Source: Pollutimonas harenae (GTDB lineage Bacteria > Pseudomonadota > Gammaproteobacteria > Burkholderiales > Burkholderiaceae_B). Taken from it: a stretch of DNA of 64,000 nt. Positions 15,358 to 25,371 of the stretch are shown here, piece after piece. Below the pieces are notes generated by a model. The model ran no database searches. It was not told the origin of the DNA and saw only the letters and a list, made by a program, of their open reading frames with translations. Numbering within the stretch: position 1 is the stretch's first letter; each line of letters begins with the position of its first letter. The DNA is taken from contig NZ_SDQD01000003.1 in assembly GCF_004153685.1 (NCBI RefSeq), forward strand, positions 372,001 through 436,000, read 5' to 3'. The translations under genes and the position numbers were made by a program.

Positions 15358-15912
15358 ATGAAACAAGAAAACAAAGATTTAGCCTCTATAAGCGTCCATT
15401 TAGATGACGAAGACGCCACATTAGCATTAGCCAGGCAAATCGCACCCATGCTCACCGGAACGCATCCTGCACTAGGCCCGGCCCATTGCGGTGGCCGTAT
15501 TCACCTGCGCGGCGACCTGGGTGCGGGTAAAACCAGCTTCGCCCGTGCCTTCTTAAGAAGCGCCGGAATCACAGGAAGAATCAAAAGTCCTAGCTACGCT
15601 TTGCTTGAAAGCTATAATGTTTCTAACTTATACTTCTATCACCTTGATTTTTATAGATTTAGCGATTCTCGCGAATGGTTAGATGCTGGCTTTCGAGATA
15701 TTCTGCAAAAAGATGCGATTGTTTTGATTGAATGGCCGGAGCAAGCGGGCGATTTATTACCCCCACCCGACCTGGATATTCATTTGAACTATGCAGATAT
15801 TGGGCGGTGCGCCAGCCTTACAGCCCACAGCGACAAAGGAATATTATGGCTGACGACACTCACCTTGCCCGCGCAGACGTCTCCCCGCAGAATGCCTCCC
15901 GGCGGCGCTTGA
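15358..15912 (+). CDS. tsaE: tRNA t6A biosynthesis ATPase TsaE
   Basis: A 184-residue ATPase of the TsaBDE complex, which adds N6-threonylcarbamoyl to A37 of ANN-decoding tRNAs. Walker A is GDLGAGKTSFARAFL (about residues 52-66). Also present are SPSYALLESY, the conserved HLDFYR, and IEWPEQ. Its 3' end runs 67 bases into the next gene amiC in another frame. The gene starts 14 bases after the AEC transporter gene. Confidence 0.92.
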   Translation: MKQENKDLASISVHLDDEDATLALARQIAPMLTGTHPALGPAHCGGRIHLRGDLGAGKTSFARAFLRSAGITGRIKSPSYALLESYNVSNLYFYHLDFYRFSDSREWLDAGFRDILQKDAIVLIEWPEQAGDLLPPPDLDIHLNYADIGRCASLTAHSDKGILWLTTLTLPAQTSPRRMPPGGA

Positions 15913-17207
15913 TCGCCGGCACAGGCAGCTTGCTTATCCTGCCTGTCATTCCCACCTTGGCCAAGGCGGCCACCATTGTTGCGGTCCGTACCTGGCCGGC
16001 CGACGAGTACACCCGCGTTACGCTTGAAATGGACAGCGAGCTCAAGGCCGAGCATTTTGCCCTGGAAAATCCAGACAGACTGGTCGTCGACATTCAGGGC
16101 CTGAGCCTTAATAGCGCCATCAACGATTTGGTTTCCAAGATCAAGCCCAACGACCCCTATATCGACACCGTGCGGGTTGGTCAGAATCGGCCGGGCGTCG
16201 TACGGCTGGTGCTCGATCTGAAACAACCTATCGCGCCCCAGGTGTTCACTCTGAAGCCCATAGGCGAATACAAGTATCGCCTCGTGCTGGACCTGTATCC
16301 GAAGATTGCCCAGGATCCGCTACTGGCAATCATGAACAACGCCGACTCCGATCCTTTGGCGGACGTACTCGAAGAGCTGGCCGCCAACGCGGCCGATCAG
16401 GCTCCCGTACCGGCCATGCCAGGGCAAAAACTGCCCCCTCCGATTGCCCAAAAGCCCAAGTCCTTGCCCACACCTGTACCCAGGTCGGCACCACCAAGCA
16501 AGGCCCAGCCTGTACTGATTGCTCTGGACCCAGGCCATGGTGGCGAAGATCCTGGCGCCATTGGCCCCCAAGGAACGCGAGAAAAGGATATTGTGCTGAG
16601 CATTGCACGCCGTCTTAAAAAGCTGATCGATGCTCAACCCAATATGCGGGCCTATCTGACCCGCGACAACGATTACTTCGTCCCCCTGCATGTACGCGTA
16701 CAGAAAGCACGCAGGGTCAAGGCCGATCTGTTCATTTCGATTCACGCCGACGCCTGGATCAAACCCAGCGCGCGGGGCTCGTCGGTGTTTGCCCTATCGC
16801 AAAATGGTGCCACCAGTGCCGCCGCACGCATGATGGCCAAGCGTGAAAACGATGCCGACCTGATCGGTGGGGTGAACCTAGGTTCGCATAACAAGCAGGT
16901 GGCACAGGTATTGCTGGATTTGTCGACGGCAGCCCAGATCAACGACTCCATGCGTGTGGGAGACCGGGTACTGCATGAAATCGGCAAAATCAGCCGCCTG
17001 CATAAAAAGCGGGTGGAACGCGCCGGGTTTGCCGTGCTGAAAGCCCCTGATATTCCATCCATACTGGTGGAAACCGCTTTTATCAGCAACCCTGCAGAAG
17101 AACGCCTGCTGCGCAGCCCTTCTCATCAGAACAAGATTGCCCGCGCCATGCTGACGGGTGTCAACAGCTATTTCGACTCCAGCCCCACCATGGCTCGCCG
17201 CACATGA
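15846..17207 (+). CDS. amiC: N-acetylmuramoyl-L-alanine amidase AmiC (Tat-exported)
   Basis: A 453-residue septal peptidoglycan amidase that splits daughter cells. The start is ATG 15846 with AAGGA just upstream, inside the end of tsaE. The N-terminus has a twin-arginine signal (SRRRLIAG at residues 18-25, hydrophobic core, then AKA near 41), as in E. coli AmiC. An AMIN domain (about 45-150) targets the septum; a proline-rich linker follows; the Amidase_3 domain (about 228-445) has zinc ligands in DPGHGG, TREKD and SIHAD and the catalytic glutamate in VETAFISN. The order tsaE then amidase then mutL is a common proteobacterial arrangement. Confidence 0.93.
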   Translation: MADDTHLARADVSPQNASRRRLIAGTGSLLILPVIPTLAKAATIVAVRTWPADEYTRVTLEMDSELKAEHFALENPDRLVVDIQGLSLNSAINDLVSKIKPNDPYIDTVRVGQNRPGVVRLVLDLKQPIAPQVFTLKPIGEYKYRLVLDLYPKIAQDPLLAIMNNADSDPLADVLEELAANAADQAPVPAMPGQKLPPPIAQKPKSLPTPVPRSAPPSKAQPVLIALDPGHGGEDPGAIGPQGTREKDIVLSIARRLKKLIDAQPNMRAYLTRDNDYFVPLHVRVQKARRVKADLFISIHADAWIKPSARGSSVFALSQNGATSAAARMMAKRENDADLIGGVNLGSHNKQVAQVLLDLSTAAQINDSMRVGDRVLHEIGKISRLHKKRVERAGFAVLKAPDIPSILVETAFISNPAEERLLRSPSHQNKIARAMLTGVNSYFDSSPTMARRT

Positions 17208-17215
17208 TGGCCATC

Positions 17216-17241
17216 GTGGCCTGTTGACCGCAACAGGCCAC
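17216..17241. terminator. Hairpin between amiC and mutL
   Basis: GTGGCCTGTTG (17216-17226) and CAACAGGCCAC (17231-17241) form a perfect 11-base stem with a 4-base loop, 9 bases after the amiC stop. There is no T-run; it may terminate weakly or stabilise the amiC message. Confidence 0.45.
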
Positions 17242-17318
17242 GCCGCAGCCATTCCTTTGGCGCAACCGGCTAAAATCGAACGGACACTTTTGTATTCGTT
17301 AGCCGAGGACACACCGCC

Positions 17319-19193
17319 ATGCCAGAACGCCGCTCCATCGCCCAGCTTCCCGACCTGCTGATCAGCCAGATCGCAGCCGGCGAAGTGATCGAGCGTCCCG
17401 CATCGGTACTGAAAGAACTGCTCGAAAATGCCATCGACGCAGGTGCCCGCGCCATCGAAGTCCGGCTGGACGGCGGCGGCATACGCCGGATCTCTGTCAG
17501 CGACGATGGCACAGGCATACCCAAGGCAGAACTGAAACTGGCACTGACGCGTCACGCCACCAGCAAAATTGCGTCATTGGACGAGCTGGAGGCAGTCGAT
17601 TCCATGGGATTTCGGGGCGAGGCGTTGGCCTCGATTGCATCCGTGGCACGGCTTACACTCACGTCTCGCAACGCCACCGAACCTCATGCCTGGCAGATCG
17701 AAGCAGAACAGGATGAACCCTCGGCAGCCTCGGGTTCGGTGGGCACGACCATTGATGTGCGCCAACTGTTCGACAATGTGCCCGCCCGCCGCAAGTTCCT
17801 GCGCGCCGAAGCCACCGAGTATGGCCATTGCGTCGATGCTCTTGAACGCATTGCACTGGCGCACCCTCATATTGCTTTCCGGCTGTTTCACAATGACAAA
17901 GCCCAGCGCAACTGGCGGGCCAGCGAAGTAGGGCAACGAGTGCGCGATGTACTAGGTCAGGAGTTCACCGATCAGGGCCTGTATGTGCAGAACGAGCAAG
18001 GCCTGATTGCCTTGCAGGGTGTAATAACCCGCCCCACCTACGCTCGCAGCCGCGCCGACCGGCAGTACCTGTACGTGAACGGGCGGTACGTCAAGGATCG
18101 AACGGTAGCGCACGCTGTGCGCCAGGCTTATGCGGATGTCCTTCATGGCGATCGCCAGCCCGCTTTCGTCCTCTTCCTGACTATTGATCCAACCATGGTC
18201 GATGTCAACGTGCATCCGGCCAAACACGAGGTACGCTTTCGCGAAAGCGGTGCCATTCATCGATTTGTAAACCAAACGCTCACCCAAGTGCTGGCGGCTG
18301 CAGGCGGCCAATCCCTGACTGGCGCCGAGCCCACCTCCTCAGCTCATCAGGCCGACACAACGGCAGTCTCCACGAGTCCGAATACAGATGTCACAACACC
18401 CGGGCTGCCACTTCATGCATCTGGCGGCGTCGACAACATGCGTGGCAGCCCAATACCGTTACCTGCATCCTACCGGCCGCAGCAACAGCAACACACATTC
18501 CGCCTGCATGACCAGACTCCCGAACGCAAGCAAGACTGGCAATCCCTGTATCGCCCACTTGATGCTCCGGCCCCACAGACGCATCTCCCCGTTACGGCCG
18601 ACGCCACTGAATTTCCACTAGGCATGGCACTGGGTCAGTTGCACGGTATTTACATACTGGCTCAGAACCACGACGGACTGGTCCTGGTCGACATGCACGC
18701 GGCGCACGAACGCGTCGTCTACGAAGAACTGAAGAAAGCCATGGACGCCCAAAGCCTGCCCTGCCAGGAACTACTGGTCCCCCTGGTCTTCAACGCGACT
18801 GAAAAAGACATCGGTCTGATCGAGGAACATGCACACACGCTGAACGAACTGGGTTTGAACATTCGACCCGCCGGCCCAAACTCCGCTGCCGTACGCGCCG
18901 TACCTGCCCTGCTGGCCAATGGCGATATCGAAGCGCTAGCTCGCGGCGTACTCCGGGACCTGGCCAGCGTAGGCGTCTCGCCACGCCTGACCGAGCAACG
19001 CAATGAGTTGCTCTCGACCATGGCCTGTCATGGGTCCGTACGTGCCAACCGGCGGCTTACTCTGGATGAAATGAACGGCTTGCTGCGCAAAATGGAGCAC
19101 ACCGAGCGCGCCGACCAATGCAATCATGGCCGGCCCACCTGGGTGCAATGGAAGGTGGGAGAGCTCGACAAACTCTTTATGCGCGGGCAATGA
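17319..19193 (+). CDS. mutL: DNA mismatch repair protein MutL
   Basis: A 624-residue mismatch-repair ATPase linking MutS recognition to strand incision. The N-terminal GHKL ATPase has E36-N37 ([12 protein letters not shown]), DDGTGI at 62-67 and GFRGEAL at 97-103. A low-complexity linker spans about 335-430. The C-terminal domain carries DMHA-x2-E-x4-E from D458, matching the metal-binding DQHA(x)2E(x)4E motif of endonuclease-type MutL, plus ACHGSV and CNHGRP near the end. So this is probably a nicking MutL, unlike that of E. coli. Its stop overlaps miaA by ATGA. Confidence 0.95.
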   Translation: MPERRSIAQLPDLLISQIAAGEVIERPASVLKELLENAIDAGARAIEVRLDGGGIRRISVSDDGTGIPKAELKLALTRHATSKIASLDELEAVDSMGFRGEALASIASVARLTLTSRNATEPHAWQIEAEQDEPSAASGSVGTTIDVRQLFDNVPARRKFLRAEATEYGHCVDALERIALAHPHIAFRLFHNDKAQRNWRASEVGQRVRDVLGQEFTDQGLYVQNEQGLIALQGVITRPTYARSRADRQYLYVNGRYVKDRTVAHAVRQAYADVLHGDRQPAFVLFLTIDPTMVDVNVHPAKHEVRFRESGAIHRFVNQTLTQVLAAAGGQSLTGAEPTSSAHQADTTAVSTSPNTDVTTPGLPLHASGGVDNMRGSPIPLPASYRPQQQQHTFRLHDQTPERKQDWQSLYRPLDAPAPQTHLPVTADATEFPLGMALGQLHGIYILAQNHDGLVLVDMHAAHERVVYEELKKAMDAQSLPCQELLVPLVFNATEKDIGLIEEHAHTLNELGLNIRPAGPNSAAVRAVPALLANGDIEALARGVLRDLASVGVSPRLTEQRNELLSTMACHGSVRANRRLTLDEMNGLLRKMEHTERADQCNHGRPTWVQWKVGELDKLFMRGQ

Positions 19194-20122
19194 TCAAACC
19201 GGTTATCTGTCTGGCCGGCCCCACCGCCGCCGGAAAAAGCGCAGCCACTCTGGCCCTGGCACAACGCTGGCCCATCGAGGTCATTGTGATGGACTCCGCC
19301 ACCATCTATCGCGGCATGGACATAGGCACTGCCAAACCCAGCAAACTTGAGCAAGCCTCGATGCCGCACCATCTGCTGGATATCCGCGACCCGGCCGAAA
19401 GCTATTCAGCTGCAGAGTTCCAGCGTGATGCCAGCCTCTTGATCGAACAGATACAAGCCCGTGGCAATCTGCCTTTGCTGTGCGGCGGTACCATGCTGTA
19501 CTACAAGGCACTGCGCGAAGGCTTGAACAACCTGCCCCAAGCGGACCCCGCCGTTCGCGCGGCCATCGACAACGAAGCCCGAACCAGCGGCTGGCCCGAA
19601 CTGCACCGTCAGCTCTCTGAATACGACCCCGTAACAGCCGCCAGGCTGGCACCCAATGACAGCCAGCGCTTGCAGCGCGCCATCGAAATCTATCGCGTCA
19701 GCGGCCGCCCCATGTCGGATTGGCTGGCCGATGCACGCCCCGCGCAAAACGACAGCCATCGGTTCGTCACGCTGAGTCTCGAACCCTCGGATCGCCTGGC
19801 GCTGCATGCACGAATTGCGGCACGCTATCACACCATGATTAAAGAGGGCCTGCTGGACGAAGTTCGCACTCTGCACGCCCGACCCGACCTGCACGATGGC
19901 CTGCCATCGGTACGATGCGTGGGATACAGGCAGCTGTGGGAATACCTGGATGGCCGAATCAGCATCGGGCAAGCCGTAGAGCAAGCCGTAGCGGCCACGC
20001 GGCAGCTGGCCAAGCGCCAACTGACCTGGCTACGCTCGCAGCCCGAGCGTCAGGTCATCGACTGCCTGGCTTCCGACGCCGCCGCGCAGGTCGTGGACCA
20101 GGCTGCCCGGCAATGGAATTAG
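19190..20122 (+). CDS. miaA: tRNA dimethylallyltransferase MiaA
   Basis: A 310-residue enzyme that isopentenylates A37 of tRNAs reading UNN codons, using dimethylallyl diphosphate. The P-loop is [14 protein letters not shown] (about residues 9-22). Also visible are [36 protein letters not shown] and the C-terminal [12 protein letters not shown]. The start is ATG 19190, overlapping the mutL stop (ATGA). The mutL-miaA pairing is widespread. The 3' end overlaps the convergent purM by 4 bases. Confidence 0.95.
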   Translation: MIKPVICLAGPTAAGKSAATLALAQRWPIEVIVMDSATIYRGMDIGTAKPSKLEQASMPHHLLDIRDPAESYSAAEFQRDASLLIEQIQARGNLPLLCGGTMLYYKALREGLNNLPQADPAVRAAIDNEARTSGWPELHRQLSEYDPVTAARLAPNDSQRLQRAIEIYRVSGRPMSDWLADARPAQNDSHRFVTLSLEPSDRLALHARIAARYHTMIKEGLLDEVRTLHARPDLHDGLPSVRCVGYRQLWEYLDGRISIGQAVEQAVAATRQLAKRQLTWLRSQPERQVIDCLASDAAAQVVDQAARQWN

Positions 20123-21171
20123 ATGACGACGGTTTGCGGCGCTGCGGTGCCTTCCTGTTCGACAATTTCACCCAGATGGCTTACCTGTTCACCATGAGCC
20201 GTCAAGGTCGCCGTCACCGCGTCAACCTGATTGGCCGGCACTACAATAACCATACCGATGCCGCAGTTGAAGACCCGATGCATTTCGGCATCGGCCACGC
20301 CACCATTTTGCTGCAGCCACGTAAAAAGTTCAGGCATCGTCCAGGCATCTCGATGCAAGCGCGCCGACAGACCGGGTTGCAAAATGCGCGGCACGTTGTC
20401 GAGCAATCCACCACCGGTAATATGCGCCAGCCCCTTGATAGCCGATCCGTGCTCGGCCAGGGCAGCCAATACCGATTTCACATAAATGCGAGTGGGCGCC
20501 ATGACAACATCTTCGAGTGGACGACCAGCCAGTTCCTGGCCGGGACGCGCATTGGCGTGCGTCAGGATTTTGCGCAACAAGGAAAAACCGTTGGAGTGCG
20601 CACCGCTGGAAGCCAGGCCCAGTACGGCATCGCCCACGGCGATGGATTTGCCGTCGATAATGCGCGATTTTTCGACAGCCCCGACGGCAAAGCCGGCCAG
20701 ATCGTACTCGCCATCGGGATACATGCCCGGCATTTCGGCGGTTTCGCCACCAATCAGGGCGCAAGCAGCCAGTTCGCAGCCCTTGGCAATGCCGCCCACT
20801 ACGCTGGCGGCGGTGTCAACCGACAGCTTGCCGCAAGCGAAATAATCAAGAAAGTACAAAGGCTCGGCACCCTGCACCAGAATGTCGTTGACGCTCATGG
20901 CGACCAAATCTATGCCCACGGTATCATGGCGGTTCCATTCGAACGCCAGCCTGAGCTTGGTGCCCACACCGTCGGTACCCGATACCAGCACAGGCTCTTT
21001 CAGGTGGCGCGGCACCTCGAAAAGCGCGCCAAAACCGCCTATGCCGGCCATGACACCCGCTCTCATGGTCTTGGCGGCCAATGGCTTGATGCGGTCGACC
21101 AACGCCTCGCCAGCGTCTATATCGACCCCTGCATCACGGTAGGTCAAGGAGGCGGAATGTTTGTTTGTCAT
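20119..21171 (-). CDS. purM: Phosphoribosylformylglycinamidine cyclo-ligase PurM
   Basis: A 350-residue AIR synthetase for step five of purine synthesis (FGAM to AIR with ATP). Family features: [16 protein letters not shown] at the start, [61 protein letters not shown] and [10 protein letters not shown]. Full length. It is divergent from hda with a 116-base shared promoter gap and convergent with miaA, overlapping its stop. Confidence 0.96.
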   Translation of the reverse strand: MTNKHSASLTYRDAGVDIDAGEALVDRIKPLAAKTMRAGVMAGIGGFGALFEVPRHLKEPVLVSGTDGVGTKLRLAFEWNRHDTVGIDLVAMSVNDILVQGAEPLYFLDYFACGKLSVDTAASVVGGIAKGCELAACALIGGETAEMPGMYPDGEYDLAGFAVGAVEKSRIIDGKSIAVGDAVLGLASSGAHSNGFSLLRKILTHANARPGQELAGRPLEDVVMAPTRIYVKSVLAALAEHGSAIKGLAHITGGGLLDNVPRILQPGLSARLHRDAWTMPELFTWLQQNGGVADAEMHRVFNCGIGMVIVVPANQVDAVTATLTAHGEQVSHLGEIVEQEGTAAPQTVVI

Positions 21172-21287
21172 GAGAAATGCCGTGGGATATGTAAGAATTG
21201 CGTGTTGAATGAATTACCGAAGCTTGATTTTACGATGAATATGGCCGACTTTACCGCGGCGGGCAACTTCCAGGGCCCTGGCAGCAC

Positions 21288-21989
21288 ATGACGCAGCAAC
21301 TAATACTAGACCTTTTGCCTCCTTCGCCACCTTCGCTGGACAACTTTGTTGCCGGGCAAAACCAAGAGGCCGTCCAGGCATTGCGCGATTGCGGCCCAGG
21401 CCGGGCCGTCTACCTCTGGGGAGCTCCCGGCGCCGGACGTACGCATCTGCTTCAGTCGGTAGCCTCGGGGCCCGATACAGGCTACTTTCACCACCATAGC
21501 AGTGCACAATCACTGCGTGATATCGCCAACGCCGACCAGCTCGCCTACACGCTTATCGCCATCGACAACGTTGAAAGCCTGGATGACGACCGGCAAGCGG
21601 CGCTGTTCGCCCTGTACAATCGCTGGCGTGAGGTCGCTGCCACCCCCCAGGGCTTTGCCCTGGTACTGGCAGGCGATCGCGCGCCCCTGACCATGCCCCT
21701 GCGAGAAGACTTGCGCACCCGGCTGGGTTGGGATCTGGTGTTCCGACTTGCACAACTTTCCGACGAAGACCGGGCCCAGGCGCTGTCCAGCAGGGCCGCC
21801 GATCGCGGGCTGCAACTTGCGCCTGAAGTCATCAACTGGGTACTCACCCACTACACTCGCGACATGCGGCACTTGAGTGCGCTGATTGATGCACTCGACC
21901 GCTACTCACTCGAACGACACCGGGCCATTACACTGCCCTTGCTGAAGGAACTGCTGGCTTCAGGCCAGCCTGTTAACGATAACCCATGA
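21288..21989 (+). CDS. hda: DnaA regulatory inactivator Hda
   Basis: A 233-residue AAA+ protein that, bound to the loaded beta clamp, stimulates ATP hydrolysis by DnaA and blocks re-initiation. The N-terminus has a clamp-binding peptide QLILDL (residues 4-9), as in Hda of E. coli (QLSLPL type). Next come a P-loop-like WGAPGAGRTHLL, AIDNVESL as Walker B, and a C-terminal lid. The Walker A has GR in place of the usual GK, often seen in Hda. It heads the rightward group hda-HAD-pcnB-folK. Confidence 0.9.
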   Translation: MTQQLILDLLPPSPPSLDNFVAGQNQEAVQALRDCGPGRAVYLWGAPGAGRTHLLQSVASGPDTGYFHHHSSAQSLRDIANADQLAYTLIAIDNVESLDDDRQAALFALYNRWREVAATPQGFALVLAGDRAPLTMPLREDLRTRLGWDLVFRLAQLSDEDRAQALSSRAADRGLQLAPEVINWVLTHYTRDMRHLSALIDALDRYSLERHRAITLPLLKELLASGQPVNDNP

Positions 21990-22687
21990 TGCCTATAAAA
22001 CGCCTGGCCCTGTTTGATCTGGACCACACCCTGCTGCCCCTGGATAGCGATTATCAATGGGCTGACTTTCTGGCCCGTACGGGCCGCGCTGGCGACCCCG
22101 CCGAAGCACAGCGGCGCAACGACGAACTGATGGACCGCTACAACGCGGGCAACCTGACGGCTGAAGAAGCGGCCGCATTCATGCTCGGATTGCTCAGCCG
22201 CGCAAGCATGGCTGAACTGGCAGAATGGCATGAGGCCTTTATGGCTGAAGTCATACGCCCAGCCATTCTGCCTATCGCTCAAGACCTGGTCCAGCAGCAC
22301 CTTGCCCAAGGCGACCTGTGCGCGATAGTCACCGCCACCAACGAGTTCGTTACTGCGCCCATCGCTCGCGCTTTCGGCATCCCACACTTGATCGGCACCA
22401 TCCCGGAAATCCAAAATGGCCGCTATACCGGAAAAATACAGGGTGTACCCAGCTTCCAGGCAGGTAAGGTCGTACGCGTGAATACCTGGTTGAATAGCAT
22501 GGGGGCCAAGCTGTCAGACTTCGAAGCCTCTTATTTCTATAGCGACTCGCTCAACGACCTGCCATTGCTCGATGCCGTGACCCACCCCATCGCAGCCAAC
22601 CCCAGTCCCGCCTTAAGACAGTTGGCGCTTGAGCGCGGCTGGAACATACTCGACCTGTTCAAGGACATGCAGGACTCAAAGTCCTAA
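21986..22687 (+). CDS. HAD-superfamily (SerB-like, subfamily IB) phosphatase
   Basis: A 233-residue HAD hydrolase. Motif I is FDLDHTLLPLDSD (nucleophile Asp 10, second Asp 12); motif II is IVTATNEF; motif III/IV are GKVVRV and YSDSLNDLPLL. An alpha-helical cap sits between motifs I and II. The subfamily covers phosphoserine, histidinol-phosphate and related phosphatases, and the substrate cannot be told. It overlaps hda by ATGA and is followed 12 bases later by pcnB; this order is common in Burkholderiales. Confidence 0.83.
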   Translation: MMPIKRLALFDLDHTLLPLDSDYQWADFLARTGRAGDPAEAQRRNDELMDRYNAGNLTAEEAAAFMLGLLSRASMAELAEWHEAFMAEVIRPAILPIAQDLVQQHLAQGDLCAIVTATNEFVTAPIARAFGIPHLIGTIPEIQNGRYTGKIQGVPSFQAGKVVRVNTWLNSMGAKLSDFEASYFYSDSLNDLPLLDAVTHPIAANPSPALRQLALERGWNILDLFKDMQDSKS

Positions 22688-22699
22688 AATACAGCCATC

Positions 22700-24061
22700 A
22701 TGCTTAAAGAAACAATAAAAAACTTTGTCAGCCGCCTGTTTTCGGCACCCCCAGGTGTTCCCGAGCGTTTTCCGCGCGAAAAACACGGCATAGATCGTCG
22801 CAATGTCTCGCGCCATGCCATCAAGGTGTGCGAAGTGCTGCGTGCCGAAGGCTACGAAGCCTACATCGTGGGCGGTGCAGTCCGTGACCTGATCGTCGGC
22901 CTCGAACCCAAGGATTTCGATGTCGCAACCAATGCCACTCCCAATCAAATCCGTCCACTGTTTCGACGCGCCCGCATCATAGGCAAGCGTTTTCAGCTGG
23001 TGCACGTGGTGTTCGGTCAAGAGATCATCGAAACCTCCACCTTTCGCGCCACGGCAGTCAGCGACGAACATACTGATGAGCATGGCCGCATTCTGCGCGA
23101 CAATCTCTTCGGTTCGCAACAAGAAGACGCCGACCGCCGCGACTTTACCCTGAACGCGCTGTACTACGACCCCATCAACGAAGAAGTCATCGATTACCAT
23201 CGGGGCGTAGCCGACCTGAAGAATCGGGTGGTACGCATGATAGGCGACCCCGAAAAACGTTATCGTGAAGACCCGGTACGCATGTTGCGCGCACTGCGTT
23301 TTGCCGCCAAGCTGAACGGGACCATAGACCCAGCCACCCAGACACCCATCGCGCAATTGTCCGGACTGATCGAACATGTACCGTCATCACGCCTGTTCGA
23401 CGAAACGCTTAAACTGCTGACTTGCGGCCATGCCATGGACTGCTTGCGTCAACTGCAAACAGCCGGCTTGCACAAAGGCTTGCTGCCCCTGATCGATGTG
23501 ATCTTCCAGGAGGACGGCGGCGAACAGTTCATAGAACTTGCCCTGGCACGCACCGATGCCCGGGTACGCGCCGGCAAAACCATCAGCCCCAGCTTTCTAT
23601 TTGCCGCCCTGCTCTGGAAACTGGTCAACAAACGCTGGCAGGCTTTGTGTGCCGAAGGCGAGCATCCTGCGCAGGCACTCATGCAGGCGGCCGATTCCGT
23701 CGTCGCCGAACAAACCCGCAAGCTGGCCATACAACGTCGCTTCCAGGCCGATATGCGCGAGATCTGGTTTATGCAGGCACGCTTCGAGCGCGTCAATGCC
23801 AAGGCCATCTGGCGGATGATAGAGCAGCCGCGCTTCCGGGCAGCCGTAGACTTCCTGCAGCTGCGCGCCGAGGCCCGCGAGGTCGACAGCGTGCAAGCCC
23901 AATGGTGGATGGACCTGGCCAATGCCGACCACGCCACACGCGGTGAAATGATCGAAACCTATCAAAGCCAGCAACGAGGCAACCGCCCGGCAGGAGCCAA
24001 GCGCAGACGGCGGCCACGCAAACGGCCCGCTACACAGGCGGTCAATACACCACAAGCATGA
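22700..24061 (+). CDS. pcnB: Poly(A) polymerase I PcnB
   Basis: A 453-residue class II nucleotidyltransferase that adds 3' poly(A) tails marking RNAs for decay. The active-site motif GGAVRDLIVGLEPKDFDVAT lies at about residues 58-77. It is followed by RRARIIGKRFQLVHV, the RRDFTLNALYYD segment and REDPVRMLRALRFAAKL. The C-terminus is rich in arginine and lysine (KRRRRPRKRP), typical of PAP I and not of CCA-adding enzymes; encoded CCA ends on the tRNAs here agree. It overlaps folK by ATGA. Confidence 0.94.
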   Translation: MLKETIKNFVSRLFSAPPGVPERFPREKHGIDRRNVSRHAIKVCEVLRAEGYEAYIVGGAVRDLIVGLEPKDFDVATNATPNQIRPLFRRARIIGKRFQLVHVVFGQEIIETSTFRATAVSDEHTDEHGRILRDNLFGSQQEDADRRDFTLNALYYDPINEEVIDYHRGVADLKNRVVRMIGDPEKRYREDPVRMLRALRFAAKLNGTIDPATQTPIAQLSGLIEHVPSSRLFDETLKLLTCGHAMDCLRQLQTAGLHKGLLPLIDVIFQEDGGEQFIELALARTDARVRAGKTISPSFLFAALLWKLVNKRWQALCAEGEHPAQALMQAADSVVAEQTRKLAIQRRFQADMREIWFMQARFERVNAKAIWRMIEQPRFRAAVDFLQLRAEAREVDSVQAQWWMDLANADHATRGEMIETYQSQQRGNRPAGAKRRRRPRKRPATQAVNTPQA

Positions 24062-24549
24062 TCAAGGCCTATATCGGCCTGGGCGCCAATCTGGGGGATG
24101 CGCTGGTCAGCCTGCAACAGGCAGCCAGCGAACTCTCTGCCACACCTGGCATTACCGGACTCCGGCTTTCACGGTTCTACCGAAGCGCACCTGTCGACGC
24201 CAGCGGGCCGGACTACATAAATGCGGTTGCCGAAATCCACACCCGCCTACCCGCTACCGACTTGCTGGCCGCACTGCAAGTCATAGAAAACCATCATGGG
24301 CGGCTCCGGCCTTATCGCAACGCACCACGCACCCTGGACCTGGATCTGCTGCTATACGGCGAGCGGGTCATCAACACACCGGAGCTTACCGTACCGCATC
24401 CGCGCATGCATGAGCGGGCCTTTGTATTACGCCCTTTGCAAGAGCTGGCGCCTGCGCTGCAGCTGCACCAGGGCACGCTGTCGATGCTGCTGCAGGCCTG
24501 CTCTGATCAGATACTGAGCGTTGTTCCTGATCAAGACCACAAGGCCTGA
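24058..24549 (+). CDS. folK: 6-hydroxymethyl-7,8-dihydropterin pyrophosphokinase FolK
   Basis: A 163-residue HPPK of folate synthesis, transferring pyrophosphate from ATP to the pterin. Features: YIGLGANLGD at the N-terminus, FYRSAPVDASGPDYINAV, the signature RTLDLDLLLYG and VPHPRMHERAFVLRPL. The pcnB-folK pairing is conserved in proteobacteria. Its stop lies 9 bases from the stop of the convergent lyase gene. Confidence 0.96.
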   Translation: MIKAYIGLGANLGDALVSLQQAASELSATPGITGLRLSRFYRSAPVDASGPDYINAVAEIHTRLPATDLLAALQVIENHHGRLRPYRNAPRTLDLDLLLYGERVINTPELTVPHPRMHERAFVLRPLQELAPALQLHQGTLSMLLQACSDQILSVVPDQDHKA

Positions 24550-24558
24550 GCCTGTTTG

Positions 24559-25371
24559 TCATGCCTCGGCCAGTATGCGCCGGGCGCGCTCAATAACAGG
24601 CGCATCCACCATTTTGCCGTCCAGCTGAAACGCCAGGGAGCCTGTGGATTCGGCTGTATTGACCACTCGTTGCGCCCATTCACGATCGGCTGCGGTAGGC
24701 GCGAAAACAGACTGTATGACTGAAATCTGCTTGGGATGGATGCACAACATGCCACCAAAACCCATATCGCGCACCTGGCCGGCAATTGCCGCTAACCCGT
24801 CAAGGTCGGAAAAATTCGGATAGACGCCATCAAGCGGGGCCTGCAGGCCATGCGCGGCACTGAACAAAAGCACCTGACTACGGATGTGATCCAGGAGAAT
24901 GCTGGCACCCATTGTGTCGGGAGTAGTGCCCGTCTCCAGCATCATGTCCAGGCTGCCAAAGGACAAGCGCTCTACCCCCGGCGCAGCCGCGATTTCATTC
25001 AATCCCAATACACCACGGGCACTTTCCACGATAGGCAGTACAGTCTTGCCTGTATCGGCCACTCGCTTTATTTGCTGGGCTGACTCGGTCTTGGGCAGGA
25101 CAATGCCACGTACCGACGGCAATGCGGCACACACGGCCAGATCGTGTTCGAACCACGCAGTTGTGGCATCGTTGATGCGCACCAGGAACGACGTGTCAGG
25201 ATGGGCCTGGGCGAACTGACGCAGGTTATCTCGGGCCTGATCTTTAAGCGGATGCTCGACGGCATCTTCAAGGTCAATAATGACAGCCTCGGCGCCGGCA
25301 GCCAGGGCTTTGGCAAAACGCTCTGGACGTGTGGCGGGAACAAACAGTGCGGCCCTGATGGGAGCTTGCAT
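24559..25371 (-). CDS. CitE-like CoA-ester lyase (HpcH/HpaI family)
   Basis: A 270-residue TIM-barrel lyase of the citrate-lyase-beta / malyl-CoA / citramalyl-CoA lyase family. Visible family parts: RAALFVPATRPERFAKAL, VIIDLEDAVEHPLKDQAR (metal-binding region), RIND, GIVLPKTES, PIVESARGVLGLNEI (metal-binding Glu), FGSLDMMLE (metal-binding Asp) and CIHPKQI. The start codon overlaps the stop of the CoA-transferase gene, so it is the last gene of the leftward cluster. In that setting citramalyl-CoA cleavage to acetyl-CoA and pyruvate is the likeliest reaction. The family contains several close activities, so this is inference. Confidence 0.85.
   Translation of the reverse strand: MQAPIRAALFVPATRPERFAKALAAGAEAVIIDLEDAVEHPLKDQARDNLRQFAQAHPDTSFLVRINDATTAWFEHDLAVCAALPSVRGIVLPKTESAQQIKRVADTGKTVLPIVESARGVLGLNEIAAAPGVERLSFGSLDMMLETGTTPDTMGASILLDHIRSQVLLFSAAHGLQAPLDGVYPNFSDLDGLAAIAGQVRDMGFGGMLCIHPKQISVIQSVFAPTAADREWAQRVVNTAESTGSLAFQLDGKMVDAPVIERARRILAEA

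Noticed and set aside
19915-21291. 458-residue open frame on the plus strand
   Set aside because: Antisense to the end of miaA and all of purM; purM is unmistakable, and the frame lacks any recognisable domain.
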